Source: Hyphomonas sp. (GTDB lineage: Bacteria > Pseudomonadota > Alphaproteobacteria > Caulobacterales > Hyphomonadaceae). From it: a stretch of 64,000 nt of DNA. Location: assembly GCF_016125515.1 (NCBI RefSeq), contig NZ_WGLO01000011.1, positions 100,390 to 164,389 on the forward strand, written 5' to 3'. Both the position numbers and the translations under genes were made by a program. Below the pieces are notes generated by a model. It worked only from the letters and a program-made list of their open reading frames with translations. It ran no database searches and had not been told where the DNA came from. This document shows, in pieces, positions 44,471 to 53,596 of the stretch; position 1 is the stretch's first letter, and each line of letters starts with the position of its first letter.

Positions 44471-45529
44471 TCATCCATTGCCGGGATAGAGCGCGCGCTG
44501 CTCCAGCCTCAGAAAAAGATCGATCGCCCACGGCGCCGTGCCGGCCTTTGGCGGCTCAGGAAAGGGCGCCGGCGGCGGCGCAACGGACTCGACTGCGTCG
44601 ATAAGAAACGCGCAGGCCTTGGCCGGCGGCGCGGCGGGATCTGCCTGCGTTGGACGGGCGGGAATGAAAGACCCTGCGGCCAGAGCTATCTTCCGCCGCT
44701 TCGAGACAACTGCGCGCTGCCCGATCGTATCATGCCCGGCGCGCGCTATCTGAGCGCCGATTTCAGAATAGATTGCCGCCGCCGCGCGGATCGCCGGGCG
44801 ACAGCCTTCCGGCAGAAAGGCGATGCCATTGATTCCTGCGGCATACAGCGGCTGCGCCGCGTCCAGCATCCGCGCTGTCAGAAGGCGAACCCGGTCATCC
44901 GCTTCACTCAGCGTTGCAAGATCTTCAGCAGACAGACCCGCCTCGCGCAACCAGGTTGTGGGCAGGTAGCAACGACCGGCCCGGGCGTCCTCTCCGATAT
45001 CGCGTGCGATATTGGTGAGCTGCATCGCCAGACCGAGATCGCAAGCTCGCGACAGCGCTTCGCGGCTGCGCACGCCCATCACCAGCGTCATCATGACACC
45101 GACGGTCGCGGCAACCCGCGCCGCATAGGATTTGAGATCCTCAAGTGTCTCGAACCTGCGGCCCTCCGAATCCCATTCAAAGCCCTCGATCAAGGCTTCC
45201 GGAATCGAAACGGGAATTCCGTACGCCTTCAGCACCCAGGCGAAAGCCCGGTCGACGCTTGTCGGATCAGGTTGACCACTGGCTGCGCGGCGAAGACGGC
45301 GCCGAATGTCGTGCAGCGCCGCAACCGGATCCGAGCCGTTATCGACGGCATCGTCCGAAACGCGGCAAAACGCATACAGCGCGTAGGCAGCCGCGCGCAC
45401 TTCGCGTGGGAGCAACAGCGAGGCCGCGTGAAAACTTTTCGAACCATCCCGGATGATTTGGCCGCACGTTGCCAGATCAGACGCAAGCTGGTCTCGTTGA
45501 TTGCCGCATTCCGAATTGGCCGAATTCAC
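44471..45529 (-). CDS. crtB: Phytoene synthase
   Basis: Condenses two GGPP to phytoene. 352 residues, starting from GTG at 45529. The DGSKSFHAASLLLPREVR region, YAFCRVSDDAVD (first Asp-rich motif) and QLTNIARDIGEDARAGRCYLP (second, in part) are all present. The C-terminal 40 residues, rich in Pro/Ala, extend past the catalytic domain. Divergent to the ATP-grasp gene. Confidence 0.95.
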   Translation of the reverse strand: MNSANSECGNQRDQLASDLATCGQIIRDGSKSFHAASLLLPREVRAAAYALYAFCRVSDDAVDNGSDPVAALHDIRRRLRRAASGQPDPTSVDRAFAWVLKAYGIPVSIPEALIEGFEWDSEGRRFETLEDLKSYAARVAATVGVMMTLVMGVRSREALSRACDLGLAMQLTNIARDIGEDARAGRCYLPTTWLREAGLSAEDLATLSEADDRVRLLTARMLDAAQPLYAAGINGIAFLPEGCRPAIRAAAAIYSEIGAQIARAGHDTIGQRAVVSKRRKIALAAGSFIPARPTQADPAAPPAKACAFLIDAVESVAPPPAPFPEPPKAGTAPWAIDLFLRLEQRALYPGNG

Positions 45530-45694
45530 CGAGCAAACCTCTTACACCGGTTCCGGAAACACCCGGTCCCAGATCAACATAGCCGGCAATCGCCGCTCGC
45601 CAAGTGATATGGTCAACCCGCCGGAACTGCTGCAAACTAATCACTACACTTCAAGGTGTCACCCCTGCTTGGTCGATGATTGGCGGACATTGAA

Positions 45695-46894
45695 ATGCAC
45701 AAGACGGTTCTTCTGACGCTCGGGCGTTTGCCGAAGGCGCTGGAGCTGGCGCGAGCCCTTCACGGTGAGGGCGCCCGCGTCATTGTCGCCGAACCGTTCG
45801 GGGCCCATGTCTGCCGAGCATCGCGGGCCGTGGACAGGTCGTTTCGCGTGCCGTCTCCAAATGCCGATTCCGCAGGCTATCTCGCGGCGCTGGAATCGAT
45901 CGTGCGCGACGAAGACGTTGATATCGTTGTGCCGGTGTCAGAAGAAGCCTTGCACGCCACCGCACTGGCGGGGCGGCTTCCCGCGCGGACCCGTCTCTTC
46001 GCGCCGCCCAAGGCGCAGCTGGAGCGCTTGCATGACAAGCTGGTCTTCAACCGCCTGGCGGCTGCGCTCGAACTTCCCGTGCCGGAAACCCATGAAGGGC
46101 ACACGCCCGCCGCGAACGCGCTGGCAGCGGCGATGGATTACATTGTGAAGCCCGCACACGGTTGCTCCGGCATCGGTGTTGCCCTTCGCCGGCGCGGCGA
46201 TTGGCTCCAGCCAGAGGACCGGATACCCGGCATGCTCGTGCAAGCCCGGTTGCCGGGCCGCCATATTAGCTCATTCACCATCGCCCGGGAGGGCGAAATC
46301 CTCGCAACCGTTCTATACCAAGGGCGCATCTACTCCGGCACGGTGTCGGTTGCGTTCGAGCGGGTCGATAACTGCCCGGCAGCCGACGAATGGATTCGCC
46401 ATTTTGTGGCGCGCGAAGCCTATACCGGTTTCATCTCATTCGACTTCATCGAGGACGCGGACGGTGTCCCCGCAGCAATCGAATGCAATCCCCGGCTGAC
46501 CAGCGGTGTGCATTTTGTCGACCCGACCGGCTTGGCAGACTGTGTATTGAACCCCAGCGCAGCCGCGCGCATCGGGCTAAAAAAGACCCGCGCCTTTCAG
46601 GAAGGGCATACGGCGTTGCTGGAAGTCTACGGCGCAGCGTTTCGCCCGCGCGAATGCGTGCGTCGCTTGAAGGCGTTGCTGACATCCGAAGACGTGCTGT
46701 TTCGGTTGAACGATCCCGGCCCGTTCTTTCTTTTTACCCTGATGTCCTGGCCGGTACTCCGGCAGGCGATGTTCGAGAAAGTGTCGCTTGGCGAGGCTGC
46801 GACGCGCGACATTGTCTGGCACCCCGGCGCAGATGCGCAGATCGCGCTTTCCGGGTCTGAGGTCATCCCTACCGCAGCCGCACACGACACTTGA
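45695..46894 (+). CDS. ATP-grasp enzyme of unknown substrate, within the crt cluster
   Basis: A 399-residue ATP-grasp protein of the carbamoyl-phosphate synthase/biotin carboxylase type. ATP-binding elements: K115 (DKLVF), K152 (IVKPAHGCSGIGV), Q183 (MLVQARLPGRHISS), and the metal ligands E263 and N265 with R267 (AIECNPRLTSG). The N-terminal about 100 residues form a Rossmann-like domain (VLLTLGRLPKALELARAL). Such enzymes ligate a carboxylate to an amine or thiol with ATP. Its place between crtB and a P450 suggests carotenoid or membrane-lipid tailoring, but the substrate is unknown. The ATG at 45695 is preferred over TTG at 45680. The end overlaps the P450 gene by 26 bases, opposite strand. 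Confidence 0.85.
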   Translation: MHKTVLLTLGRLPKALELARALHGEGARVIVAEPFGAHVCRASRAVDRSFRVPSPNADSAGYLAALESIVRDEDVDIVVPVSEEALHATALAGRLPARTRLFAPPKAQLERLHDKLVFNRLAAALELPVPETHEGHTPAANALAAAMDYIVKPAHGCSGIGVALRRRGDWLQPEDRIPGMLVQARLPGRHISSFTIAREGEILATVLYQGRIYSGTVSVAFERVDNCPAADEWIRHFVAREAYTGFISFDFIEDADGVPAAIECNPRLTSGVHFVDPTGLADCVLNPSAAARIGLKKTRAFQEGHTALLEVYGAAFRPRECVRRLKALLTSEDVLFRLNDPGPFFLFTLMSWPVLRQAMFEKVSLGEAATRDIVWHPGADAQIALSGSEVIPTAAAHDT

Positions 46895-48236
46895 TCTCAC
46901 GTGCCGGACGCGTCGTGAGCCGGGCCACGGGTCTCACAACGCCCGCCTCACTCACATCAAACTCGAAGCGCTGCGCCAATCGCGCGAGAATCAGAATGCT
47001 CTCGACCGTCGCGAAACCGGCGCCCACGCACGTGTGTGGGCCAGCGCCGAATGGAATGAATGCGCCCGGCGTTTGGGCACTTTCGCCCTCCGGAAGGAAA
47101 CGGTCCGGATCAAACCGGTCCGGATCGGGCCAGTAGGACTTGTGCCGGTGCAGGGTCCAGGGCGCGATCATCACCAGTGCACCACGCCGCAGCTGCCGAT
47201 TGCCGATCCGTGCCGCTCTGATCGCAACCCGTGGCATGAAGGTGATGGGCGGGTAGAGGCGAAGTGTTTCGCGAAAGACCGCGCGCGCATACGGCATGCG
47301 CCGAGTATGTTCGAAGCTGACGGGTTTGTCTCCGGCGACCGCTTCGACTTCAGCCCGCAAGCGCGCGAGAATGTCCCGACGGCTGGCGAGGATATAGACG
47401 GCCCAGGTTAGTGCGCTGGCGGTTGTTTCGTGCCCAGCAAGGAAGAACACGCCCAGCTGGTCGATCAGTTCGTCACGCGTGAACGTCTCACCCGTGTCCG
47501 AATCCCGGGCGCTCATCACGGCGTTGGCGATGTCGTCAGATCCCGCGTGCCCGTCGATAAGGGCACCAAGATGCGACCGGATCCGCGCGCAGGCGGCCAA
47601 CACACCGGACTTCTGCGGCACGCGCGTCCAAGCGGGATCGGAAATCAGCCGCGAAATGCGCACTTGAGCCACGTTGCGCTCGAAGACGAGAAAATTCTCG
47701 AAGACATCCCGTGCGACGTCCGACTGCAGCGAGACCGAAAACACCGTGCGGCAGATGATGTCCGCCGTCAGATGGCTCATCGCGAGGTCGAGAGACATCG
47801 GCTCACCAGAGGCCGCAAGCGCCGCCAAGCGCGCTTCCTGATCGTCTACCGCCGCGCTCATGGCGCGAAACGCGAGCGACAGGCGCATATGGCTGAACGC
47901 GGGATCGATCATCGCGCGCTGGCGGCGCCATTTCTCACCATCCGTGACGAAAATCGATTCGCCGATCAGCGCCTCGAGCGCGCCGACCATCAGATCGCTT
48001 TTCGGAAAGATGCCGTCCCGGTCCTCAAGAATTTCCCGGACGAGAACCGGATCGTTGAACAGGATGATCGAGCGGCGCGAGTAGCCGAGCGCGCCAATTG
48101 AGACCCGGTAAGCGGATGCCGGCAACAGGGCAAGCAGATTTCCTTCGCCCTGCCAGATCGTTCGCGCCAGCGCCGCCACCGGCCAAAGCGGCCGTGGGCG
48201 CGGCGGATCCTTCGCCGGTCGTTGCGTTTCCCCCAT
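46869..48236 (-). CDS. Cytochrome P450 within the crt cluster
   Basis: A soluble bacterial P450 of about 455 residues. Oxygen-binding helix I motif AGHETTAS (about 267-274), ExxR at ETLR (about 323-326) and the haem signature FGAGPHTCVG with the Cys near 403. Starts at 48281, 48266 and 48236 are all possible; the last gives MGETQRPAKDP and no overlap with the divergent gene. Class and redox partner are not given by the sequence. No CrtA-type ketolase gene is nearby, so it may hydroxylate or oxidise carotenoids. Confidence 0.92.
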   Translation of the reverse strand: MGETQRPAKDPPRPRPLWPVAALARTIWQGEGNLLALLPASAYRVSIGALGYSRRSIILFNDPVLVREILEDRDGIFPKSDLMVGALEALIGESIFVTDGEKWRRQRAMIDPAFSHMRLSLAFRAMSAAVDDQEARLAALAASGEPMSLDLAMSHLTADIICRTVFSVSLQSDVARDVFENFLVFERNVAQVRISRLISDPAWTRVPQKSGVLAACARIRSHLGALIDGHAGSDDIANAVMSARDSDTGETFTRDELIDQLGVFFLAGHETTASALTWAVYILASRRDILARLRAEVEAVAGDKPVSFEHTRRMPYARAVFRETLRLYPPITFMPRVAIRAARIGNRQLRRGALVMIAPWTLHRHKSYWPDPDRFDPDRFLPEGESAQTPGAFIPFGAGPHTCVGAGFATVESILILARLAQRFEFDVSEAGVVRPVARLTTRPAREIKCRVRLR

Positions 48237-48279
48237 TTTTGTCTCTAACTCTTTTTGCTGTTTCATAGCGTAGCACATC

Positions 48280-49029
48280 ATGTCGATCCATCACGCCTTC
48301 GAAATCCTGATCATTTTGCACATAAGCTCGGGCGCGCCAGGCCTGATCGGATTCTGGCTCCCCGTGATTGCGCGGAAGGGTTCGCCGCTTCATCGAAGGT
48401 CAGGTCAGATCTTCGTCGGCCTGATGCTGGCGACGGCGACGTTTGCGATGGCGATGGCAACCCTGACCATTCTCGAACCGGTCGCGACGCATCCGAAACT
48501 TGCCGCCCATGCGCTGCTGGGTCATCCCGAGATCATTCGCGGGATCTTCGGCTGGATGATGCTGTTTCTCGCAATGCTGACGATTAATCTCGCCGTGTAC
48601 GGACGCGCCTGCATTGCGAACCGCAGCCTTCACGCCCGCAATCGCTCGCCGCTCAATCTAGCCTTGCAGATCGCGCTTACGGCCGCCGCATTGAACTGCG
48701 CGATTCAAGGCGTGCGCATCGAACAATGGATGATGGTCGGGATTTCCGTCGTCGGGTTTGCGACCGTCGGCACGAACCTCTGGTTCATGTTGCGCCCGAA
48801 GCCTGGGCCATTCGAATGGCTCACGGAACACATCAAGGCGCTCGTTGGCACGGGGATATCTGTCTACACGGCCTTCTTTGCCTTTGGTGCGGTTCGCTTC
48901 ATTCCAGAGCTTGCACTTTCGCCCGCACTCTGGAGCATCCCGCTGGTGACAGGGCTATCCCTCATCCTCTATCATCAGCATGCTGTGACAGCGCCGCTCC
49001 GGCACGCCCGCAAGAAGGCCGCCGCGTGA
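48280..49029 (+). CDS. DUF2306-like membrane protein
   Basis: A 249-residue protein with about seven hydrophobic helices. The N-terminus has a histidine-rich HISSGAPGLIGFW...HRRSGQIF pattern like DUF2306 proteins; a further conserved histidine is in KLAAHALLGHPEI. Function is unknown; the histidines could bind haem. Its ATG overlaps the earliest possible start of the divergent P450. The stop overlaps the crtD start (GTGA), so the two are translated together. Confidence 0.7.
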   Translation: MSIHHAFEILIILHISSGAPGLIGFWLPVIARKGSPLHRRSGQIFVGLMLATATFAMAMATLTILEPVATHPKLAAHALLGHPEIIRGIFGWMMLFLAMLTINLAVYGRACIANRSLHARNRSPLNLALQIALTAAALNCAIQGVRIEQWMMVGISVVGFATVGTNLWFMLRPKPGPFEWLTEHIKALVGTGISVYTAFFAFGAVRFIPELALSPALWSIPLVTGLSLILYHQHAVTAPLRHARKKAAA

Positions 49030-50516
49030 CAGAAGGGAAGCGCGTTGTCATCATCGGCGCCGGAGCCGGAGGACTCGCGGCGGCGAGCGACCTCGCCCAC
49101 GCCGGCCTTAATGTGACGGTGGTTGAACGTGCCGCTTGCGAAGGCGGGAAGATGAGACAGATCGAGGCAGGCGGCGTGCTCATCGATGCGGGACCGACGG
49201 TGTTCACGATGCGCTGGGTGTTCGAGGCGCTGTTCGAAAACGGCGGACGAAAATTCAGCGAAGCACTCGACCTGACGCCTGCATCCATTCTGGCGCGGCA
49301 TGCCTGGCGCGATGGCAGCCAGCTTGACCTGCATGCCGACATTGCCGCCTCGGCCGAAGCAATCGGCACCTTCGCGGGCGCACAGCAGGCCCGCGCCTAT
49401 CTCCAGTTCGTCGCTGAGTGCCGAGACATTCACGACACGCTGAAAGACAGTTTCATGGCGGCCCAGAAGCCGACTGCGCCGGGCCTTGTGTTGCGGGTCG
49501 GCGACCTTCGTTCAATGCTGCGGACCCGCCCCTTCGACACCTATTGGTCCATGCTGAAGCAGCGCTTTGCCGATCCGCGTTTGCGCCAGCTGTTCGGCCG
49601 GTACGCGACCTATGTGGGATCCTCCCCGTTCAAGGCACCTGCGACGCTGATGCTGATCGCACATGTCGAGCAGGAAGGCGTTTGGATGGTCGACGGCGGC
49701 ATGCGGGCCCTCGCCCGCGCCTTGCGGCACCTGGCGGAGAGCAGCGGCGCAAAATTCCGGTTCGGGGCAGACGCCGAGCAAATCCTAGTTCGGGGCGGGC
49801 GCGTAAGCGGTGTCCGCTTGCGTACCGGTGAGGAATTGCCCGCTGACGCGGTCGTGTTCAACGGTGACACCGCGGCGCTGGGCGACGGCCTGCTGGGGGA
49901 TGGGCCACGCCAGGCGGTGGATAGGACGCCCCGCAGCCAGCGATCCCTTTCAGCCGTCACCTGGTGCGTGAAAACCCGAACGCGCGGGCTGCCGCTGTCC
50001 TATCACAACGTGATGTTCGGAGAGGACTATGAAGACGAATTCAACGCCGTCTTCAAACGCCGGACGATCAGCCATCGGCCGACGGTTTATGTCTGCGCGC
50101 AGGACCGGCGAGACAACGCGCAACCTGAGGGGCCTGAACGTTTGTTGATGCTTGTTAATGCGCCCCCGGACGGAGATCGCACCGCCGCGTCACGTGAAGA
50201 TGACGGACCGATGGAAGAGTGCGTGCTCTCGCATCTGTCCGCCTGCGGATTAACGCTCGACGGCGGGCTCGGCCAATCGGTGATAACAACACCGCAAGAC
50301 TTTCACGCGCTGTTTCCGGCGACCGGAGGGGCGCTGTATGGCCGGGCGAACCACAGCTCAATGGCAAGTTTCGCGCGTGCGGGTTCAAGGGCAGGCCTCG
50401 AAGGCCTCTACCTTGCTGGCGGCTCCGTACATCCTGGCCCCGGCGTGCCGATGGCGACGCTTTCCGGACGCCTTGCTGCAGCGCGACTCCTGTCCGACCT
50501 TCCGAACGCCCGGTAG
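49026..50516 (+). CDS. crtD: Methoxyneurosporene/hydroxyneurosporene desaturase CrtD
   Basis: FAD-dependent 3,4-desaturase of acyclic carotenoids, CrtI-family. 496 residues from the GTG at 49026. FAD motif VVIIGAGAGGLAAASDLAHA near 7-26, and the C-terminal GLYLAGGSVHPGPGVPMATLSG. The HASF region AGSRAGLEGLYLAGG fits CrtD. It faces crtI on the opposite strand. Paired with crtC and crtF, it implies hydroxy-methoxy end groups. Confidence 0.93.
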   Translation: MTEGKRVVIIGAGAGGLAAASDLAHAGLNVTVVERAACEGGKMRQIEAGGVLIDAGPTVFTMRWVFEALFENGGRKFSEALDLTPASILARHAWRDGSQLDLHADIAASAEAIGTFAGAQQARAYLQFVAECRDIHDTLKDSFMAAQKPTAPGLVLRVGDLRSMLRTRPFDTYWSMLKQRFADPRLRQLFGRYATYVGSSPFKAPATLMLIAHVEQEGVWMVDGGMRALARALRHLAESSGAKFRFGADAEQILVRGGRVSGVRLRTGEELPADAVVFNGDTAALGDGLLGDGPRQAVDRTPRSQRSLSAVTWCVKTRTRGLPLSYHNVMFGEDYEDEFNAVFKRRTISHRPTVYVCAQDRRDNAQPEGPERLLMLVNAPPDGDRTAASREDDGPMEECVLSHLSACGLTLDGGLGQSVITTPQDFHALFPATGGALYGRANHSSMASFARAGSRAGLEGLYLAGGSVHPGPGVPMATLSGRLAAARLLSDLPNAR

Positions 50517-50621
50517 CGACATCCGGAACTCGCAGCCCGGTTCTCAAACGCTCGCAGCAACGAGACCGGCACACATTGCCCGGGCCGGCAGTGAAGCGCG
50601 AGCTATCAGCAGGGCGCCTCG

Positions 50622-52157
50622 TCAGACGCTCGCCTTCCTACTCCACAAGGCCGCCTCGGGGATCAGCTTGTCGACCACCTTCGCCGATGACAGAACGCTC
50701 GGCACGCCCGCACCAGGATGGGTGCCGGCGCCAACCAGGTAGAGGCCCTCCACGTCGGCGCTTATATTGTGCGGACGGAACCAGGCACTCTGAAGAAGTT
50801 TCGGTTCAAGGCCGAACGCGGCACCCTTGGTCGACAGAAGACGTTGCTGGAAGTCCAGCGGCGTCATGATCCGCTCGCTGACGACCTCCTGCCGCAAGCC
50901 GGGCAGCACGGTCTCCTCGAGCCGTTGCGCAATCCGGTCGCGAAACGGCGCCGCCATGTTTTCCCAGTCCGTGCCGGAATCAAGATGCGGCACCGGAGCG
51001 AGCACATAGAATGTATCGCAACCCTCAGGCGCCAGAGAAGGATCATTGGCCGTCGGGCGATGCAGGTAAAGACTGAAGTCCTCGGCCAGAACCTTCTTGC
51101 GGAAGATGTCCTTCAAAAGGCCCCGATAACGCGGGCCGAGCACAATCGTATGGTGATAGCAGTCGAGGTACTGGCGGCGGGTTCCGAAGTACCAAACAAA
51201 CAGGCTCATAGAATAATCGGCGCGCGCAACTCTCGCGTCGGTCCAGACGCGGCGCTTCGTATTCCGCAAGAGCTGTGAATAGGTCCAGCCGATTTCAGCG
51301 TTTGACACGACAAGGTCGCAAGCGATCACTTCGCCCGACTTGAGGCGAACGCCGGTCGCGCGTCCGCTTTCCGTCAGTATTTCATCGACTTCCGTGTTGC
51401 AGCGCAGCTGGTTGCCCTGGCTCTCGATCAAGTCTGCAAGACCTCGAACCAGAGCTCCAGTTCCTCCGATAGCGTAATGCACGCCCCAGACCCGCTCCAG
51501 GTGTGAGATCAGACAATAATAGGAGGTCGCGGCGAACGGGTCGCCCCCGATGAAAAGCGGATGAAACGAGAAGGCAATGCGCAGTTTCTCGTTCGTGAAA
51601 TAATCTGAGACTTTAGCATAAACGGATCTGACCCCACCCAGCCGAAGCATGTCGGGTGCCGCTTTCAGCAAGGTCGAGAGCTCATGGAACGGCTCGTCGG
51701 CAAGTTTCGTATAGGCCGCTTCGAAAATCGCCCGGCTCGCCTTCTGGAACCGGTCGAAACCGGCGACATCCTCGGGCGCAAACTTTGCGATCTCCGCCCT
51801 CGTCTTGTTGTCATCCGCATGCGCCTCGAACACCGTGCCATCATCGAATCGGATCCGGTAGAATGGATCAATCGATCTGATCGAGATCTCGTCCGAAAGC
51901 TGGCGGTCGCAGAGGTCCCAAAGTTCATCAAACAGGTGCGGCGCCGTTAGGATCGTCGGGCCAGCATCAAACGTGAAGCCGTCCTGGTGCCAAGTGTAGG
52001 CCCGGCCGCCGGGCGCATGGAGTTTCTCAACGACGGTCACCCTGTAGCCTTTGGCGCCAAGCCGGACGGCGGCGGCAAGTCCACCGAAACCGGACCCGAT
52101 CACCACGGCGTGTGGCGCGTCAACGAGGCTTAGGCGCGGCCCGATGATTCCGTCCAT
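50622..52157 (-). CDS. crtI: Phytoene desaturase CrtI
   Basis: 511 residues from the ATG at 52157. FAD-binding GSGFGGLAAAVRLGAKGYR is near residues 22-40, then GGRAYTWHQDGFTFDAGPT. C-terminal signature GLYLVGAGTHPGAGVPSVL. Whether it makes three or four desaturations (neurosporene or lycopene) cannot be told. Ribosome site AGGAAGGATT before the ATG. The gene follows the DUF3422 gene by 22 bases. Confidence 0.95.
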   Translation of the reverse strand: MDGIIGPRLSLVDAPHAVVIGSGFGGLAAAVRLGAKGYRVTVVEKLHAPGGRAYTWHQDGFTFDAGPTILTAPHLFDELWDLCDRQLSDEISIRSIDPFYRIRFDDGTVFEAHADDNKTRAEIAKFAPEDVAGFDRFQKASRAIFEAAYTKLADEPFHELSTLLKAAPDMLRLGGVRSVYAKVSDYFTNEKLRIAFSFHPLFIGGDPFAATSYYCLISHLERVWGVHYAIGGTGALVRGLADLIESQGNQLRCNTEVDEILTESGRATGVRLKSGEVIACDLVVSNAEIGWTYSQLLRNTKRRVWTDARVARADYSMSLFVWYFGTRRQYLDCYHHTIVLGPRYRGLLKDIFRKKVLAEDFSLYLHRPTANDPSLAPEGCDTFYVLAPVPHLDSGTDWENMAAPFRDRIAQRLEETVLPGLRQEVVSERIMTPLDFQQRLLSTKGAAFGLEPKLLQSAWFRPHNISADVEGLYLVGAGTHPGAGVPSVLSSAKVVDKLIPEAALWSRKASV

Positions 52158-52179
52158 TGCGTAGAATCCTTCCTGAAAT

Positions 52180-53493
52180 TCATGGTTCCGGCGCTTGCGC
52201 TTTTTCGCGCTTTTCAAGCTGGTGGCGCGTATGCCAGACCCCGGCGATCGCGAGTGCCAGGGCCAGCGGCGCGGCAAGGCCCATCGCAAACTTCGGATCG
52301 ATATGAATGCCGATCCCCGCAAGCCCGCCCGCGAAATAGCCAACGACGCCAACAATGTAATAGGTCACGGCCGCAACGGAGAGACCCTCAACCGTTTGCT
52401 GCAGGCGCAGCTGAAGCTCGGCGCGCTTGTTCATGCTTTCCAGAATCTGCCGGTTCTGGATCTGCAGCGCCTTGTCGACTTTCGCCGAGAGCAACTGCGC
52501 TGCGCGGTCCACACGCTCCGACAGCGCCGCTTGCCGGCGCGAGGCGGACTGGCACGTGTCCATGGCAGGCGCGAGCCGGCGCTCGGTAAATTCGCTGAAC
52601 ATTTGCATGTCCGAAAGCCGGTCCTCGCGCAGCTCCAAAATCCGGCGCTGCACCAGCGCATAGTAGGCGGCGGCGGCACCAAACCGGAATTGGGTTTCTG
52701 TATGGCTCTTCTCGATCGCCGCCTGAAGGGCGGTCAGCCTGTCGAGAAGGCGCGCTTCATCGTCGGCGCCGGAGGCGGTCATCTCCGTCACCACGCCGGA
52801 CAATTCAGATTCCCACGATGTCAGCTCTGGCGCCAGATTCTGGGCCACCGGCAAGGCCAGCAAGGCCATGATGCGATAGGTCTCGATCTCAAGCAGGCGC
52901 TGGACAATGCGGCCCGCATGCCATGAGGTCATGGAGCGATTCAGCACCAGGAAGCGCGAAAACCCGTCCGCGTGCAAACGGAAGTCGGTTACGCAGGTCG
53001 CGGCGCCGCCAGCGATGGCGGCGCCGATCAAGGCGTTGCCACTGAAATGCTGCGCCGACAGTTCACCGTGAGACAAAGGGGTATCGTCCGAGGCCGGGAC
53101 CAGCGCCGCATGGGTCGCAACGATCAGCTCGCCCGGCAGCGAGGCCACCCAATCTGCGGGCGCCGCTTCGATGGCGGTCGCCGAGAATGGCGCGGCCCCC
53201 TGTTTTGCATTCACGATGAACGTGTACCGCGTAAATTCCGTGTGACGCTCCCAGATCAAGCGAAAATCCTTGAGGTCCACACTGTAGTGCTTGACGCCCG
53301 GCCCGGGCGGCGTTGCGCCATACCGGCGGGTAATGGCGGCGACGATCTCACGGTCCGCATCGGCATAGGGCCAGTTGGTGGTCAACGCGATGCAGGAGAG
53401 CTTTACAGCGCCTTCGAGTGGCTCGGGCGGACGCGCATGAACCTCATTGCTGAGGACGTACCGCTGGTCGTGGTTCTCCGGCAATTTCATCAT
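52180..53493 (-). CDS. DUF3422 family membrane-anchored protein
   Basis: A 437-residue protein of the DUF3422 family (COG4949). The N-terminus LSNEVHARPPEPLEGAV is diagnostic. Central coiled helices (about 230-350) lead to two C-terminal membrane segments (about 370-392 and 400-420). Function unknown. It is encoded between bchO and crtI on the same strand, an odd place for this widely distributed family. Confidence 0.85.
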   Translation of the reverse strand: MMKLPENHDQRYVLSNEVHARPPEPLEGAVKLSCIALTTNWPYADADREIVAAITRRYGATPPGPGVKHYSVDLKDFRLIWERHTEFTRYTFIVNAKQGAAPFSATAIEAAPADWVASLPGELIVATHAALVPASDDTPLSHGELSAQHFSGNALIGAAIAGGAATCVTDFRLHADGFSRFLVLNRSMTSWHAGRIVQRLLEIETYRIMALLALPVAQNLAPELTSWESELSGVVTEMTASGADDEARLLDRLTALQAAIEKSHTETQFRFGAAAAYYALVQRRILELREDRLSDMQMFSEFTERRLAPAMDTCQSASRRQAALSERVDRAAQLLSAKVDKALQIQNRQILESMNKRAELQLRLQQTVEGLSVAAVTYYIVGVVGYFAGGLAGIGIHIDPKFAMGLAAPLALALAIAGVWHTRHQLEKREKAQAPEP

Positions 53494-53596
53494 GCTTGGC
53501 CACTCCCCTCGCCGCGTGCGACGCGCCTGCCCGGGTTTCGCCCAGGCAAGCGCGATGAGGTTGAGATGGCGCGCGCAGGCGTTTCGTCACGTTTTT

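Noticed and set aside
53494..53596. Inverted repeat near GCCTGCCCGGG/GCCCAGGC as a terminator after bchO
   Set aside because: Pairing needs mismatches or bulges and there is no T-run.
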